From Bacillota bacterium (GTDB lineage: Bacteria > Bacillota > UBA4882 > UBA8346): a DNA stretch of 64,000 nucleotides. The first letter of the stretch is position 1. The number at the start of each line of letters is the position of its first letter. The translations under genes were made by a program, and so were the position numbers. The notes below the pieces were generated by a model, which was given only the letters and a program-made list of their open reading frames with translations, was not told where the DNA came from and searched no databases. The stretch spans positions 62,001-126,000 of the forward strand of contig JAFABB010000040.1 in NCBI GenBank assembly GCA_023426245.1. Direction: 5' to 3'. This document shows, in pieces, positions 1-8,871 of this stretch.

Positions 1-655
1 AACCAATAAATAACAGGTTCTTAACCCAAACCGGGGCTGAAAGTAAGGAAGTGTTTATCGATAATGAACCTGTATATTTGTAAATAAGGCCTAGCGCAAT
101 CAATAAAAATGCGGAAGTCAAATGAGTCATGATAAGGTAGATAATACCGGCTTTCTGATCCTCATCCTCATCGGCTTCGTAGATAACTAAAAAATATGAG
201 ACGAGCGACATCAGCTCCCAACAGGCAAAAAAGGCAATCATATTTTCAGAGATCAACACACCGATCATGGCTAAAATAAAACTGTTCACCAAGAAATTAA
301 AAACCCCAACATTTCGTTTTTGGTAATAATGTGTGATATAGCCCATGGAATAAATCGATACAGCCAGTACTAAAACAGATAGAGTCAGCAGGAAAAAAGC
401 AGAAAGCCGATCAATGCTCATCTCTAACGAAATATAAGGTACAGTGGTAATGAAATTTCCCAAATAAACCCGTTCTGTATCGAATAATAGCTGAAGGATG
501 GATGCACCAACACCCGTAAGCGCGGCAAATGCAGTAATGCTGTTAGGAATTAAATTGGCTAACCGAGGATGCCTTGCAAAAATCAGTGCTAAAACGGCTC
601 CCAAACCATATAAAGATAACATTAAAACAATTAAATCGAAAATCATATAACTCAT
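1..655 (-). CDS. Hydrogenase-4 / complex-I-like proton-translocating membrane subunit (HyfB/HycC type), C-terminus beyond the window
   Basis: Reading from an ATG at 655 gives about 218 residues with no stop before the window edge. The protein is strongly hydrophobic, with an N-terminal helix, later helices and the sequence WELMSLVSYFLV, which is characteristic of HyfB/HycC-like members of the proton-conducting antiporter family (NuoL/M/N, MrpA/D). Such subunits carry protons or sodium ions in group 4 hydrogenases, formate hydrogenlyase or related complexes in the cytoplasmic membrane. A GGGGGAA ribosome site lies about 8 bases upstream. A strong terminator at 681-718 separates it from the gene upstream, so it starts its own unit. 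Which complex it belongs to cannot be told without the genes beyond position 1. Family assignment is fairly sure; the exact subunit name is inference. Confidence 0.75.
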   Translation of the reverse strand, partial: MSYMIFDLIVLMLSLYGLGAVLALIFARHPRLANLIPNSITAFAALTGVGASILQLLFDTERVYLGNFITTVPYISLEMSIDRLSAFFLLTLSVLVLAVSIYSMGYITHYYQKRNVGVFNFLVNSFILAMIGVLISENMIAFFACWELMSLVSYFLVIYEADEDEDQKAGIIYLIMTHLTSAFLLIALGLIYKYTGSLSINTSLLSAPVWVKNLLFIG

Positions 656-680
656 GTCGGTCTGTTCCCCCCAGGCGGAA

Positions 681-718
681 AATAAAAACGGTGCAATCTA
701 GTTTGGTAGATCGCACCG
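681..718 (-). terminator. Rho-independent terminator after the aminotransferase-reductase gene
   Basis: On the minus strand CGGTGCGATCTA pairs with TAGATTGCACCG (one G:T pair) around a CCAAAC loop and is followed by a T-rich tract. It ends the unit that stops at 733. Confidence 0.85.
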
Positions 719-732
719 GCATTGAATTTTCT

Positions 733-3348
733 TTAAGAAACATTGACTACTTTCTGTTTTTGTCCCTCGCTTCTAGCTTTAACCACATCATTCCAAGCTT
801 CTTCAGGTAAAGGCTTATCAAAGCTACGGAAACCGGCTAACTGGAAGCCGTGTTTTTGCGCCAATTCTTTAAATAAACCGATGCTTTCCGTATTGATATC
901 CACTCCCAAACTATGGTGCTCATAGCGGCCTTCCAATGCCAACATCATGGTCTCCGACATACAGGCATAAGCAAGTCCCTTTTCAAAACCGAAATTCCAC
1001 CCCAGATCCGGAGCACCCGGAACCGCAATGACCCCTCCATCGATTACCAAAACATCCGGTCGGGCTTCCTTTACTTCAACACTGACATCAGCCGGTCTGG
1101 CAACATCACAGACCACCGCGCCAAATTTTAGCATATCCGGAGTAATTAAACTATTAACCTGACTGGTTGCAGTGACTACAATATCTGCCGAAGGCAAATA
1201 ATTCTCCAAGTCCACTGTATAAATGATCGGTGATTCCCCAGTAACTTGTACTGCAAACTCCTGAAATTGCTCAATTTCAGCGCCTGGCGGCGGACACAAC
1301 GGATGATTTCTCACAAAGTCATAAATCGCCCCACCTGAATGTAAATCTTCCCGGCTTAAAAATTGGTATATCTCAGCGATAAGCTTCTGAAGCCGTCTGC
1401 GTCCATGTTCCTCATTATTAGGATTACCAATTAAAATTAAAGAATTGACCTTTTCGGCTAAAAATAAAGCTGTAGCCCGGCCGATTGAGCCGGTTGCCCC
1501 AACAACTGCCGCAACCGTTTCCTCAATTGGGACACCTAATCGTCTTGCCGCTTCCAATGTAGCATCAACTGCGGCAGCCACTGTATAACTATTTCCGGTC
1601 GTTAGGGCAACCCCAAGATTACGCAATTCACGGCCACCTTTGGTTACTACCGAAGTGTAAGCGCCCAAGCCGACAATTTTGGCCCCCCGCTCTTTGGCTA
1701 ATTTCACTGCAGAGGTTAGTTCCTTCATTACCTGTTCATGGGGCATATTCATTAACTCATCCGAAGTACGGGACACACTAATAAATTCACCATAAGCTTT
1801 TTTACCGGTTTTAGAAGTAATCCGCGCCTTGGAGACAACAAACGGTTCCAGAACATCATTCACTCTGTCAAATAAGTCTTTAATCTCGCCAGCTGAAAAA
1901 ATCTCCAGTGATTCTTCAAATTCACGGTAATTTCTTAAATACAATGGATGAACCAAAAAAGCGAACCGGCCCTCATCATCACCTTCCGGCAATATGGGTT
2001 TTTGCGGATTATAACCCTTTTCAACAAACGGCGGTACCTTCTTACCTACCAAATGTGCTAAGAAACTTGCAGTATTTCCGCTGGCCAAGCGAACCGTCAT
2101 CCGTTCTATCGAATCGATCGCTCTTTGGCATTGGTCATGACTGATAACGAGAGGCGGTTCCAAACGAATAACCGAAGCTCCGTTTAAAGTAGGCGCGACC
2201 CGCAATTTTTCTACATTTAACAAATAGCTCGAGACCACGGGTGATAAGAATTCCTGCTCCGCAATAACTCCTAACAAAGAGTGGGGAAGGTTATCCGGTG
2301 TTACTCCCAGCTCCAATCCGATCATTAGACCGCGTCCCCGTACTTCTTTAATCACCCACGGATACTTTTGCTGGATAACTTGCAAACGCTGAAGTAAAAA
2401 TTCACCCTTGGCCTTAATTTCCTTCAGCAATTGATTATCGTTCCGGGTAAGCATATCGATAACTCGCAAACCGACTCTACATGCCAACGTATTGCCGGCA
2501 AAGGTTGATGAATGCTTATTTCCAAAATCTTCTGAATAAGCGTCTTCTGTAGCCAAGCAGGCGCCAATGGGCATAATCCCTCCGCCTAAAGCTTTGGCAA
2601 CCGTCATGATATCGGGCGTAATCCCTGATTTTTCACAGGCGAACATTTGGCCGGTCCTTCCTAACCCGCTCTGAACTTCATCAACTACAAGCAATGCCCC
2701 ATATTGGTGACAGATCTCCAGTGCCTCACGGAGATAATCATCCGGCGGAAACACGATCCCGCCTTCACCCTGAATGGGTTCTACGATGAAGGCCGCATAT
2801 GTAGAAGGATTGGCCTCAAAAACTTTTGATAGGGCGGCTACATCCCCATAAGGTATTTGGATATAATCGGGAACCGGAGCCCCGGAACCCTTTTGATAAA
2901 GCTCTTTCCCGGTAGCCGACAAAGCGCCCAATGTTTTACCATGAAAACTATTTTTGGTATAAACTACCCCCAGTCTCCCCGTCCGAAGCTTGGCCATCTT
3001 CAAGGCTGCTTCCACTGCTTCAGCGCCACTGTTTCCAAAAGTAACATATTGTAACCCTTTGGGGGCTATTTCGATCAAACAGTGAGCCAAATCCCCAGCA
3101 GCCCCCAAATAGGAGGGTTGAGTAAAACTCGGTTCAGAGCTGGCTTGTACTTCTTGGATCGCTTGCCAAATCTCAGGCGGATTGAATCCGAAGGGCAACG
3201 CTCCATAAGACGCAATAAAATCCAAATATTCCGTTCCGGCCTCGTCATAAAGGAGACATCCAATCCCCTTGTTATATGTCTTGTCCATATTTAAAATACG
3301 TAACTGTTTCGCTAAATGCGGATTGATATTTTCTGCAAAGAAATGCAT
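733..3348 (-). CDS. Fusion of class III PLP aminotransferase with fatty acyl-ACP reductase (AAR-like)
   Basis: This 871-residue protein has two enzymes. Residues 1 to about 430 are a class III (ornithine/acetylornithine-like) aminotransferase: GNSGAEA near 105, DEVQSGLGRTG at 223-233 and the PLP lysine in TVAKALGGG at 252. Residues about 461-871 match cyanobacterial acyl-ACP reductase: TTGNSYT, the nucleotide loop VVGATGSIG near 615, IDGG, and a cysteine in YACMSE at 796 aligned with the AAR catalytic cysteine, followed by the conserved KHGF near the end. There is an extra segment of roughly 45 residues after the nucleotide-binding loop. I chose the ATG at 3348 because GGAGG lies just upstream; an in-frame ATG at 3384 has no such site. 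By family knowledge AAR reduces acyl-ACP to aldehyde; the inferred joint product would be a long-chain amine. It appears monocistronic, between terminators. Confidence 0.8.
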   Translation of the reverse strand: MHFFAENINPHLAKQLRILNMDKTYNKGIGCLLYDEAGTEYLDFIASYGALPFGFNPPEIWQAIQEVQASSEPSFTQPSYLGAAGDLAHCLIEIAPKGLQYVTFGNSGAEAVEAALKMAKLRTGRLGVVYTKNSFHGKTLGALSATGKELYQKGSGAPVPDYIQIPYGDVAALSKVFEANPSTYAAFIVEPIQGEGGIVFPPDDYLREALEICHQYGALLVVDEVQSGLGRTGQMFACEKSGITPDIMTVAKALGGGIMPIGACLATEDAYSEDFGNKHSSTFAGNTLACRVGLRVIDMLTRNDNQLLKEIKAKGEFLLQRLQVIQQKYPWVIKEVRGRGLMIGLELGVTPDNLPHSLLGVIAEQEFLSPVVSSYLLNVEKLRVAPTLNGASVIRLEPPLVISHDQCQRAIDSIERMTVRLASGNTASFLAHLVGKKVPPFVEKGYNPQKPILPEGDDEGRFAFLVHPLYLRNYREFEESLEIFSAGEIKDLFDRVNDVLEPFVVSKARITSKTGKKAYGEFISVSRTSDELMNMPHEQVMKELTSAVKLAKERGAKIVGLGAYTSVVTKGGRELRNLGVALTTGNSYTVAAAVDATLEAARRLGVPIEETVAAVVGATGSIGRATALFLAEKVNSLILIGNPNNEEHGRRRLQKLIAEIYQFLSREDLHSGGAIYDFVRNHPLCPPPGAEIEQFQEFAVQVTGESPIIYTVDLENYLPSADIVVTATSQVNSLITPDMLKFGAVVCDVARPADVSVEVKEARPDVLVIDGGVIAVPGAPDLGWNFGFEKGLAYACMSETMMLALEGRYEHHSLGVDINTESIGLFKELAQKHGFQLAGFRSFDKPLPEEAWNDVVKARSEGQKQKVVNVS

Positions 3349-3397
3349 AAAAGGCCTCCAATCCCATCTTAAATAAATCCTCATTCAGTTTAGCACT

Positions 3398-3437
3398 AAA
3401 AAGCAGCTAAAGTCAATCTTAAATTATAGCTGCTTTT
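3398..3437 (-). terminator. Rho-independent terminator ending the acpS-alr operon
   Basis: A perfect 11-bp stem (AAAAGCAGCTA with TAGCTGCTTTT) closes an 18-base loop. On the minus strand it is followed by T5, about 110 bases after the stop at 3548. Confidence 0.8.
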
Positions 3438-3547
3438 CGGTGAAAAACTCTAGCCACATCTGTTTCTGAAGCATTTAACTTTATAGCGAGTAAAGATAAT
3501 TTCAAATTCTTTTCACGGTTTTTTAAACCAACTTTAATATTCTTTCT

Positions 3548-4477
3548 TTATAATCTTGTTCGACTATCGTCCTGACGAATCCAAAACCAACTGATATGTC
3601 GAGGCTTTTTAATGACTAAATAAGTAAACCCACTAATACACACAATGACTAGGCACATATACAGCCAAGTAACCGGATCCCAGGAATGGGTGGCATTGCC
3701 AACCGGATATACTACTGCGATCTTCCCATCCTGGATGTTAAAAGACCGCAACTGTCTTTCTTGACAATATCTTCCTTTCTCCGGAGCCAAGAGATCTAAA
3801 ATTCGGGGATCCAAATTTTTTCCTAAACCGCCGCCTACCACCCATTCACCCAATTGATGATCGACTTTGCGGAAAAAATCCTCGCCGAAACCGTCATACG
3901 AGCCTACAAAAACATAATAACGCCAATTTTTTTGGGGTATCCCTATATACTGTTCCGGAACAAAAGCTCGAATGGTCCTCCCATCTTGTAACAACTCTAC
4001 TTTCAAAGGTCGGACTCTTATAGTATGCTGATCCTCAAGGATTAATAACCGACTATTTCCCCAACCAACAATTTGCAAGCCAACCTCCCATCCATAATTG
4101 GGGTCAAATCGAATATTTGCTCCTGGATACGGCAAAGTTGCCAGTCCACGGCCCGGCTGCTTATTGATAAAAATTCGCAAATTTTCATGAATAAAACCTT
4201 CCGGAGCCACCCAGGGATTGGTGATATTTGCAAAACCGGTATCAAAGTAAACCCACCCTTTATTTCCTGGAATAACATTAAAGTCGGTAATATCAAATAA
4301 ACCTTGATAAGGCTTAAATGCTATATTCGTAGGGTACTGATAGGTTCCATACCCATGTTCATCTCCCAAAGCATCCTTCATTTCAAAATATACTTCAGGA
4401 GCGGCAGCTTCCGCCATTGAGACCAAAAACAATAATAAAAAGAATGCCTTTATAATTAATGAACCCTTTAATTTCAC
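3548..4477 (-). CDS. Secreted, membrane-anchored protein with glucodextranase C-terminal-like domain
   Basis: A signal peptide (about residues 1-24, ending AEA) is followed by a domain opening with FEMKDALGDEHGYGTYQYPTN style sequence, which resembles the glucodextranase/amylopullulanase C-terminal module (PF09985 type: acidic D-x-x-GD-x-HG-x-G motif, then FKPYQGLFDITDF). One hydrophobic helix near the C-terminus (about 272-290) precedes a short basic tail, so the domain should sit outside the cytoplasmic membrane and be tethered there. No glycosidase catalytic domain is attached, and none is encoded nearby. It is the last gene of the run acpS-nnrE/D-alr-lipoyl and is followed by a terminator. 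Function is unknown; sugar or cell-wall binding is an inference from the domain. Confidence 0.65.
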   Translation of the reverse strand: MKLKGSLIIKAFFLLLFLVSMAEAAAPEVYFEMKDALGDEHGYGTYQYPTNIAFKPYQGLFDITDFNVIPGNKGWVYFDTGFANITNPWVAPEGFIHENLRIFINKQPGRGLATLPYPGANIRFDPNYGWEVGLQIVGWGNSRLLILEDQHTIRVRPLKVELLQDGRTIRAFVPEQYIGIPQKNWRYYVFVGSYDGFGEDFFRKVDHQLGEWVVGGGLGKNLDPRILDLLAPEKGRYCQERQLRSFNIQDGKIAVVYPVGNATHSWDPVTWLYMCLVIVCISGFTYLVIKKPRHISWFWIRQDDSRTRL

Positions 4478-4523
4478 AATAATACACCCCCACCGTAATT
4501 TATGCGGGAGTGTTCAAAATATT

Positions 4524-4769
4524 CTAATCAATCATGATTACAGCCAGCACTTGATCAGGAGCGATTATGTCGCCAGGTTCCACCATAATGGACTGAAGAA
4601 TGCCGTCGACCGGAGATGGTACAATGAACTCTCCGTCATCCAAAAGAACGACCAAAATATCCTGGTCAATTTCAATAGGGTCATTTTCAGACACCAACCA
4701 CCGGACAAATTGAACCGGTTTTTCTTCGGAAATAAGCCATGGACAGTTCAAGTTTAGTTCCCGCTTCAT
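4524..4769 (-). CDS. Free-standing lipoyl/biotinyl-like domain protein lacking the modified lysine
   Basis: The 81-residue product has the beta-sandwich pattern of an E2 lipoyl domain: VRWLVSENDPIEIDQ, then VVLLDDGEFIVPSPVDGIL, then VEPGDIIAPDQVLAVI. In true lipoyl domains the DKA turn carries the lysine that is lipoylated; here the turn reads DDGEF, so it cannot be lipoylated in the usual way. The ATG at 4769 overlaps the alr stop as ATGA, so translation is probably coupled to alr; an in-frame TTG at 4781 is less likely. No 2-oxoacid dehydrogenase or acyl-CoA carboxylase genes are nearby. Its role is not known. Confidence 0.6.
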   Translation of the reverse strand: MKRELNLNCPWLISEEKPVQFVRWLVSENDPIEIDQDILVVLLDDGEFIVPSPVDGILQSIMVEPGDIIAPDQVLAVIMID

Positions 4770-5920
4770 ACTTTTCCCCAATTTTCCAGGTAAACTCTAG
4801 GTAATCTATTGCTGAGCATGCAAGTAATTTCATAGTTAATAGTCCCCAGCTTTTCAGCTAGACTATCCGCTGAAATCTTTTCTCCACCGGATTCACCAAT
4901 CAATACGACTTCTTCGCCAATTTCGACTGTATCATCTCCTAAATCAATCATACATTGATCCATGCAAATCGAGCCGACAATCGGATATTTCTTTCCGTTG
5001 ACGATAGCTTCTGCTTTATTTGTAAGCATTCTCGACCACCCATCAGCATAACCAACGGGAATTGTAGCAATGGTACTCTCTTTTTGAGTATGATACCTTT
5101 GCCCATAGCTAATTCCGCTTCCGGCGGGTAGCCTTTTTACAAAGCTCACTCTGGTTTTTAATGCCAAGGCCGGTTTCAATAATGCCTTCCCGCGATCAAT
5201 TTCATTGGATGGGTATAAACCATATAGTATAATTCCTGGCCTTACCATGTTAAAATGAGACTCCGGAAGTTCCATAACACCGGCACTATTGGCTAAATGG
5301 ACCTTTTCCGGCAATAAACCGGCTGCCTTTAAAGCCTCAACAGTCTTTGAGAATACTCGAATTTGACGTTTTGCATATTGCTTGTCTTTTTCATCGGCTG
5401 TTGCCAGATGAGAAAAAACACCTGTAATTTTCAAACCCGGTAATTCTTTGGCTTTGCGCATAAACTCCACTGCATCATCCGGTCGAACGCCGACGCGGCC
5501 CATACCTGTATCCACTTTAAGGTGTACAAGAGCTGGTTTTCCCGTTCGGACTGCTTCTCCGGACATAGCGAGTACTGATTCCCAATCACAAATAGCGATA
5601 GTTAGGCCATAATGTACCACTGGGCCGACTTGATCCGATTGAACGGGACCAAAAATTAGAAGTGGAGTTTCGATTCCCGCTTTTCTTAATTCAATACCCT
5701 CCTCGGGCATTGCTACTCCCAGCCAACTGGCACCCGAGGCAATTGCAGTTTTAGCAACAGGAATGGCGCCATGTCCATATGCTTCAGCTTTAACTACCGC
5801 CAGTATGTCGACCCCAGGTCCGACTAACCTTTTCACTTCTTGCAAATTATGGCGGATTGCAGCTAAATCTATCTCCACCCACGCGTGGCGGATTTGTTGC
5901 TCATGCCTATTCAATGGCAA
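4766..5920 (-). CDS. alr: Alanine racemase
   Basis: The enzyme interconverts L- and D-alanine with PLP, supplying D-alanine for peptidoglycan. The 384-residue length is normal. AVVKAEAYGHGA near residue 40 contains the PLP lysine; the second catalytic tyrosine lies in ISYGQRYHT in the C-terminal beta domain, and SICMDQCMIDLG is the conserved late motif. The start is a TTG at 5920 inside the end of nnrE/nnrD, so the two genes overlap by 14 bases. The overlap upstream and the ATGA overlap downstream mark a tight operon. Confidence 0.95.
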   Translation of the reverse strand: MPLNRHEQQIRHAWVEIDLAAIRHNLQEVKRLVGPGVDILAVVKAEAYGHGAIPVAKTAIASGASWLGVAMPEEGIELRKAGIETPLLIFGPVQSDQVGPVVHYGLTIAICDWESVLAMSGEAVRTGKPALVHLKVDTGMGRVGVRPDDAVEFMRKAKELPGLKITGVFSHLATADEKDKQYAKRQIRVFSKTVEALKAAGLLPEKVHLANSAGVMELPESHFNMVRPGIILYGLYPSNEIDRGKALLKPALALKTRVSFVKRLPAGSGISYGQRYHTQKESTIATIPVGYADGWSRMLTNKAEAIVNGKKYPIVGSICMDQCMIDLGDDTVEIGEEVVLIGESGGEKISADSLAEKLGTINYEITCMLSNRLPRVYLENWGKV

Positions 5921-7403
5921 ACACCTTCTTCATCGCGTTCGGAAGAACTGAAATCAAGTCGCTGGCGATAATTCCAATCGGACCAAGTCGCGAAGCGGCA
6001 ATATCTCCGGCCAAACCATGGAGATAGGTACCGACAACAGCCGCATGGGTGGCTTCCAAACCCTGGGCGATTAACCCGCCAATCATTCCGGCCAAAACAT
6101 CTCCGGTTCCTGCGGTTGCCATCCCTGGATTTCCAGTAGGGTTGATAAAAGCCCTTCCATCAGGGGCCGCTATTATAGTCCGAGCGCCTTTTAAAACGAC
6201 TGTCACTTTCCACTCTGTAGCAAACCTGCGGGCCACTGTAATTCGGTCGGCTTGAATTTCTGAAACTGTCATACCTGTGAGCCGAGACATCTCACCGGGA
6301 TGCGGGGTCAACACAATGGACTGTCGAAATCGTTTAAATAATTTTGGATTGGCCGCGAGCAGATTTAAACCGTCGGCATCAATGACTAAAGGAGCCTCTG
6401 CATGGTCCAACAGTTCAAATAAAAAGGATTCGCCATCTTCCAGTTTGGTCAGCCCAGGCCCAAAAACAAAACTTTGGAATTTATCCCAAGTCCGGATTAA
6501 TTCTGGCCAGGGAATCAACAGTATTTCAGCCGGTTTCTCCGGAATCGATAAATCTTGGCGGACTCCTGCTGTTACAAGACCACATCCTACGCGAAGTCCC
6601 GCTAAACTAGCTAAAACAGCCGCTCCTGTCATTCCCGTAGAACCTCCGACAACCAAAAGGTGACCATTGGTCCCCTTATGAGCTGTTAAGGAACGTTTAG
6701 GAAGTAGTTTTCTGATTTCGGAATCGGTAAGTAAATTTAAATCTAAGCCCTCATCCTCCAACAATTGTCTTGGAAACCCGATTTGACGAACCACCAATTC
6801 ACCGGTATTTTCGGCACCGGGGAAACATAGCAGACCCGGTTTAGGCAATCCAAAAGTGACTGTTAAATCAGCCTCAATGGCGATATCATTTACCTGGCCG
6901 GTGTCTACAACAACTCCGGAAGGCACATCAACGGCAACAACCGGCTTTTTTGATTCATTGATAGCGCATATCATCTCGGCAAGCGGGCCATTCGGTACGC
7001 CAACCGCTCCCGTACCAAGCAGAGCATCCACAATAATGTCGGCTTCTTCTAGTTCTTGGGAATCCAGCTCGCTCCATACTTTGGTTTGAATCCCGAACCG
7101 GGTAGCCAGTTGGAGGTTTTGAGAAGCCAACCCTTGATTTGTATTGCCTTCATATGCTAGGACAATTATTGTCTGTGTTGACTTTTCAGTTAGTAAACGG
7201 GCTAAGGCAAATCCATCGCCACCGTTATTCCCTTTTCCGCAGCAAATATAAATCCGTTTACCGGCAAGATTTCCATAACGCTCTTCCATCGATTCCATAA
7301 CTGCAATGGCAGCTCTTTCCATTAACAGCAATCCCGGAATCCCAAATTGCTCCTGGGTTAACCAGTCAATTCGCTTCATTTGTTCGGCAAATGTAACCTT
7401 CAT
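5907..7403 (-). CDS. nnr: Bifunctional NAD(P)H-hydrate repair enzyme: epimerase (NnrE) fused to ADP-dependent dehydratase (NnrD)
   Basis: The 498-residue protein repairs damaged NAD(P)HX. The N-terminal YjeF_N epimerase half (about 1-215) shows CGKGNNGGDGFALARLL and VDALLGTGAVG. The C-terminal ribokinase-like dehydratase half (about 220-498) shows HKGTNGHLLVVGGS, LTPHPGEMSRL and the NPTGNPGMATAGTGDVLAG phosphate-binding loop. The ATG at 7403 has GGAGG seven bases upstream, so it is preferred over an in-frame start at 7436. The order acpS-nnr-alr is common in Firmicutes and fits cotranscription. Confidence 0.95.
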   Translation of the reverse strand: MKVTFAEQMKRIDWLTQEQFGIPGLLLMERAAIAVMESMEERYGNLAGKRIYICCGKGNNGGDGFALARLLTEKSTQTIIVLAYEGNTNQGLASQNLQLATRFGIQTKVWSELDSQELEEADIIVDALLGTGAVGVPNGPLAEMICAINESKKPVVAVDVPSGVVVDTGQVNDIAIEADLTVTFGLPKPGLLCFPGAENTGELVVRQIGFPRQLLEDEGLDLNLLTDSEIRKLLPKRSLTAHKGTNGHLLVVGGSTGMTGAAVLASLAGLRVGCGLVTAGVRQDLSIPEKPAEILLIPWPELIRTWDKFQSFVFGPGLTKLEDGESFLFELLDHAEAPLVIDADGLNLLAANPKLFKRFRQSIVLTPHPGEMSRLTGMTVSEIQADRITVARRFATEWKVTVVLKGARTIIAAPDGRAFINPTGNPGMATAGTGDVLAGMIGGLIAQGLEATHAAVVGTYLHGLAGDIAASRLGPIGIIASDLISVLPNAMKKVFAIE

Positions 7404-7504
7404 ATAATCCTCCAAGCTGGCTGAGAAATGTATCATTACTTTCCATGCGTTTTTTATGATTATTTTATTTTTTAAATTTAAAAATTCTGCCGCGTTTGAA
7501 AGGC

Positions 7505-7864
7505 CTATAATTCCAGCACAACCTGAGCGATTGCATATTCTCTACAATGAGAAATACTCAGATGAATTTTGGTAATTCTTTGGGCTTCGATAAAATCTGC
7601 CACTTTTCCATTGAATTGAAAATAAGGAGCCCCTTGCGGGTTATGAGCAATTTCTATCTCCCGCCAGCTAAAACCCGCTAACCCCGTACCCATTGCTTTC
7701 AGCAATGCTTCCTTGGCCGCGAAAAATCCTGCCAAGCGGTGCGGCAACTTCTTTGTTTCCGCTAATTCGCAGCAAGTATATACTTTCTCATTAAAATGCT
7801 CACTTTGAGACGCCTTAGCGATCCTGCCAATTTCAATGATGTCAACCCCGGTGCCAAAAATCAA
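7505..7864 (-). CDS. acpS: Holo-[acyl-carrier-protein] synthase
   Basis: AcpS moves 4-phosphopantetheine from CoA to a serine of acyl carrier protein, activating fatty acid synthesis. The 119-residue length is typical. FGTGVDIIEIGRI at the N-terminus carries the Mg-binding aspartate, and GFFAAKEALLKAMGTGL around residue 45-60 carries the second metal-binding glutamate and the CoA-binding lysine. SISHCREYAIA closes the fold. The start is a TTG at 7864 with GGGGAT upstream. It is probably the first gene of the run through alr to 3548. Confidence 0.95.
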   Translation of the reverse strand: MIFGTGVDIIEIGRIAKASQSEHFNEKVYTCCELAETKKLPHRLAGFFAAKEALLKAMGTGLAGFSWREIEIAHNPQGAPYFQFNGKVADFIEAQRITKIHLSISHCREYAIAQVVLEL

Positions 7865-7922
7865 CCGTTTATCCCCGCCTATTCAAATTCAAAATGAATG
7901 ATAACCCGTCCAACCAAACTTT

Positions 7923-8690
7923 TTATCTCGGCTTTCTGTAAAAAGACGTAAGCGGATTTTCAAAGCCCATTTGCCGGTAAGCCAATATAGGCTCTGTTCC
8001 TCCAACCATTAAATAACCACCTGGATTTAGAGCCCCCATAAATTTCTCATAAAGTTCCCGCTTGGCTTCCTCCGTAAAATAGATGACCACATTACGGCAG
8101 ACAATCAAATCAAAGTTTCCTTCATTGTCATCGACCAGCAAATTCTGGGCCCGAAATTCAACCAACCCTTTTACAGATTCTTTTAAAATATATAACCCGT
8201 CCCGCAGGTCGAAATAACGGGATAAAAGGTCCGGAGGGATGCTTTTGACTTCATTATAAGCATAGGTTGCTTCCTTTGCTTTCTCGAGAATAACCCGATC
8301 AACGTCGGTAGCGATTATCTTTGCACGATCTTGAGCACCGAGTTCAAGTAAAATGATAGCGATTGAATAAGGTTCAGCCCCATTGGAACAACCCGCGCTC
8401 CAGATACGGATTTGCGGTTTGTTCAACAATTCCGGCAAAACATTCCGCCATAACTCTTGAAAGCGTTCGGCATTCCGAAAAAATTCCGACACGTTGATGG
8501 TCAACTTTTTGACAAACTCTTTATATTTTTGCGGGTTGTTTTGTATGAGCTCAATGAATTCATCATAGGTTTTAAGATTCCAGACACTCATTAATGAGTT
8601 AATCCGGCGGTCCATCTGTTGGCTCTTATAACTGCTTAAATCAATTTGTGTTAATTCAGCGGCCATTTTTTTAAAGGTTGCATAATCCAA
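7923..8690 (-). CDS. cheR: CheR-type chemotaxis protein methyltransferase
   Basis: The enzyme methylates glutamates of methyl-accepting chemotaxis receptors with S-adenosylmethionine. The 255-residue protein has the all-helical CheR N-domain (FKKMAAELTQIDLSSYK, then MDRRINSLM) and the methyltransferase domain with INVSEFFRNAERF, the SAM loop IWSAGCSNGAEPYSIA and IVCRNVVIYF. GGAGG nine bases before a TTG at 8690 fixes the start; an ATG at 8726 would put the ribosome site inside the gene. No other chemotaxis gene is in the window, so it may serve a distant cluster or a different signalling system. Confidence 0.92.
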   Translation of the reverse strand: MDYATFKKMAAELTQIDLSSYKSQQMDRRINSLMSVWNLKTYDEFIELIQNNPQKYKEFVKKLTINVSEFFRNAERFQELWRNVLPELLNKPQIRIWSAGCSNGAEPYSIAIILLELGAQDRAKIIATDVDRVILEKAKEATYAYNEVKSIPPDLLSRYFDLRDGLYILKESVKGLVEFRAQNLLVDDNEGNFDLIVCRNVVIYFTEEAKRELYEKFMGALNPGGYLMVGGTEPILAYRQMGFENPLTSFYRKPR

Positions 8691-8871
8691 GATTTCTATC
8701 CTCCTTCGGAAAAATGTCGCTCTCATTTAGCACTTTCCCTACCACCAATTTAAATTTCTCCTTATAATGACCATGTTCCTGCAATAAATTGATACTTAGA
8801 ACCGTATCTACCTGCCGGAATACTAGTAAGACGCCAGGAGAGATACCGATATACCTCTTGAAAAAAATCAC
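8671..8871 (-). CDS. Possible small protein between nitroreductase and cheR
   Basis: A 66-codon frame opens with a GTG that overlaps the nitroreductase stop as GTGA and runs slightly into cheR. The overlap suggests translational coupling. The composition (VLLVFRQVDTVLSINLLQEHGHYK) is protein-like, but I recognise no family and see no independent ribosome site. It may instead be an untranslated spacer. Confidence 0.25.
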   Translation of the reverse strand: MIFFKRYIGISPGVLLVFRQVDTVLSINLLQEHGHYKEKFKLVVGKVLNESDIFPKEDRNLGLCNL

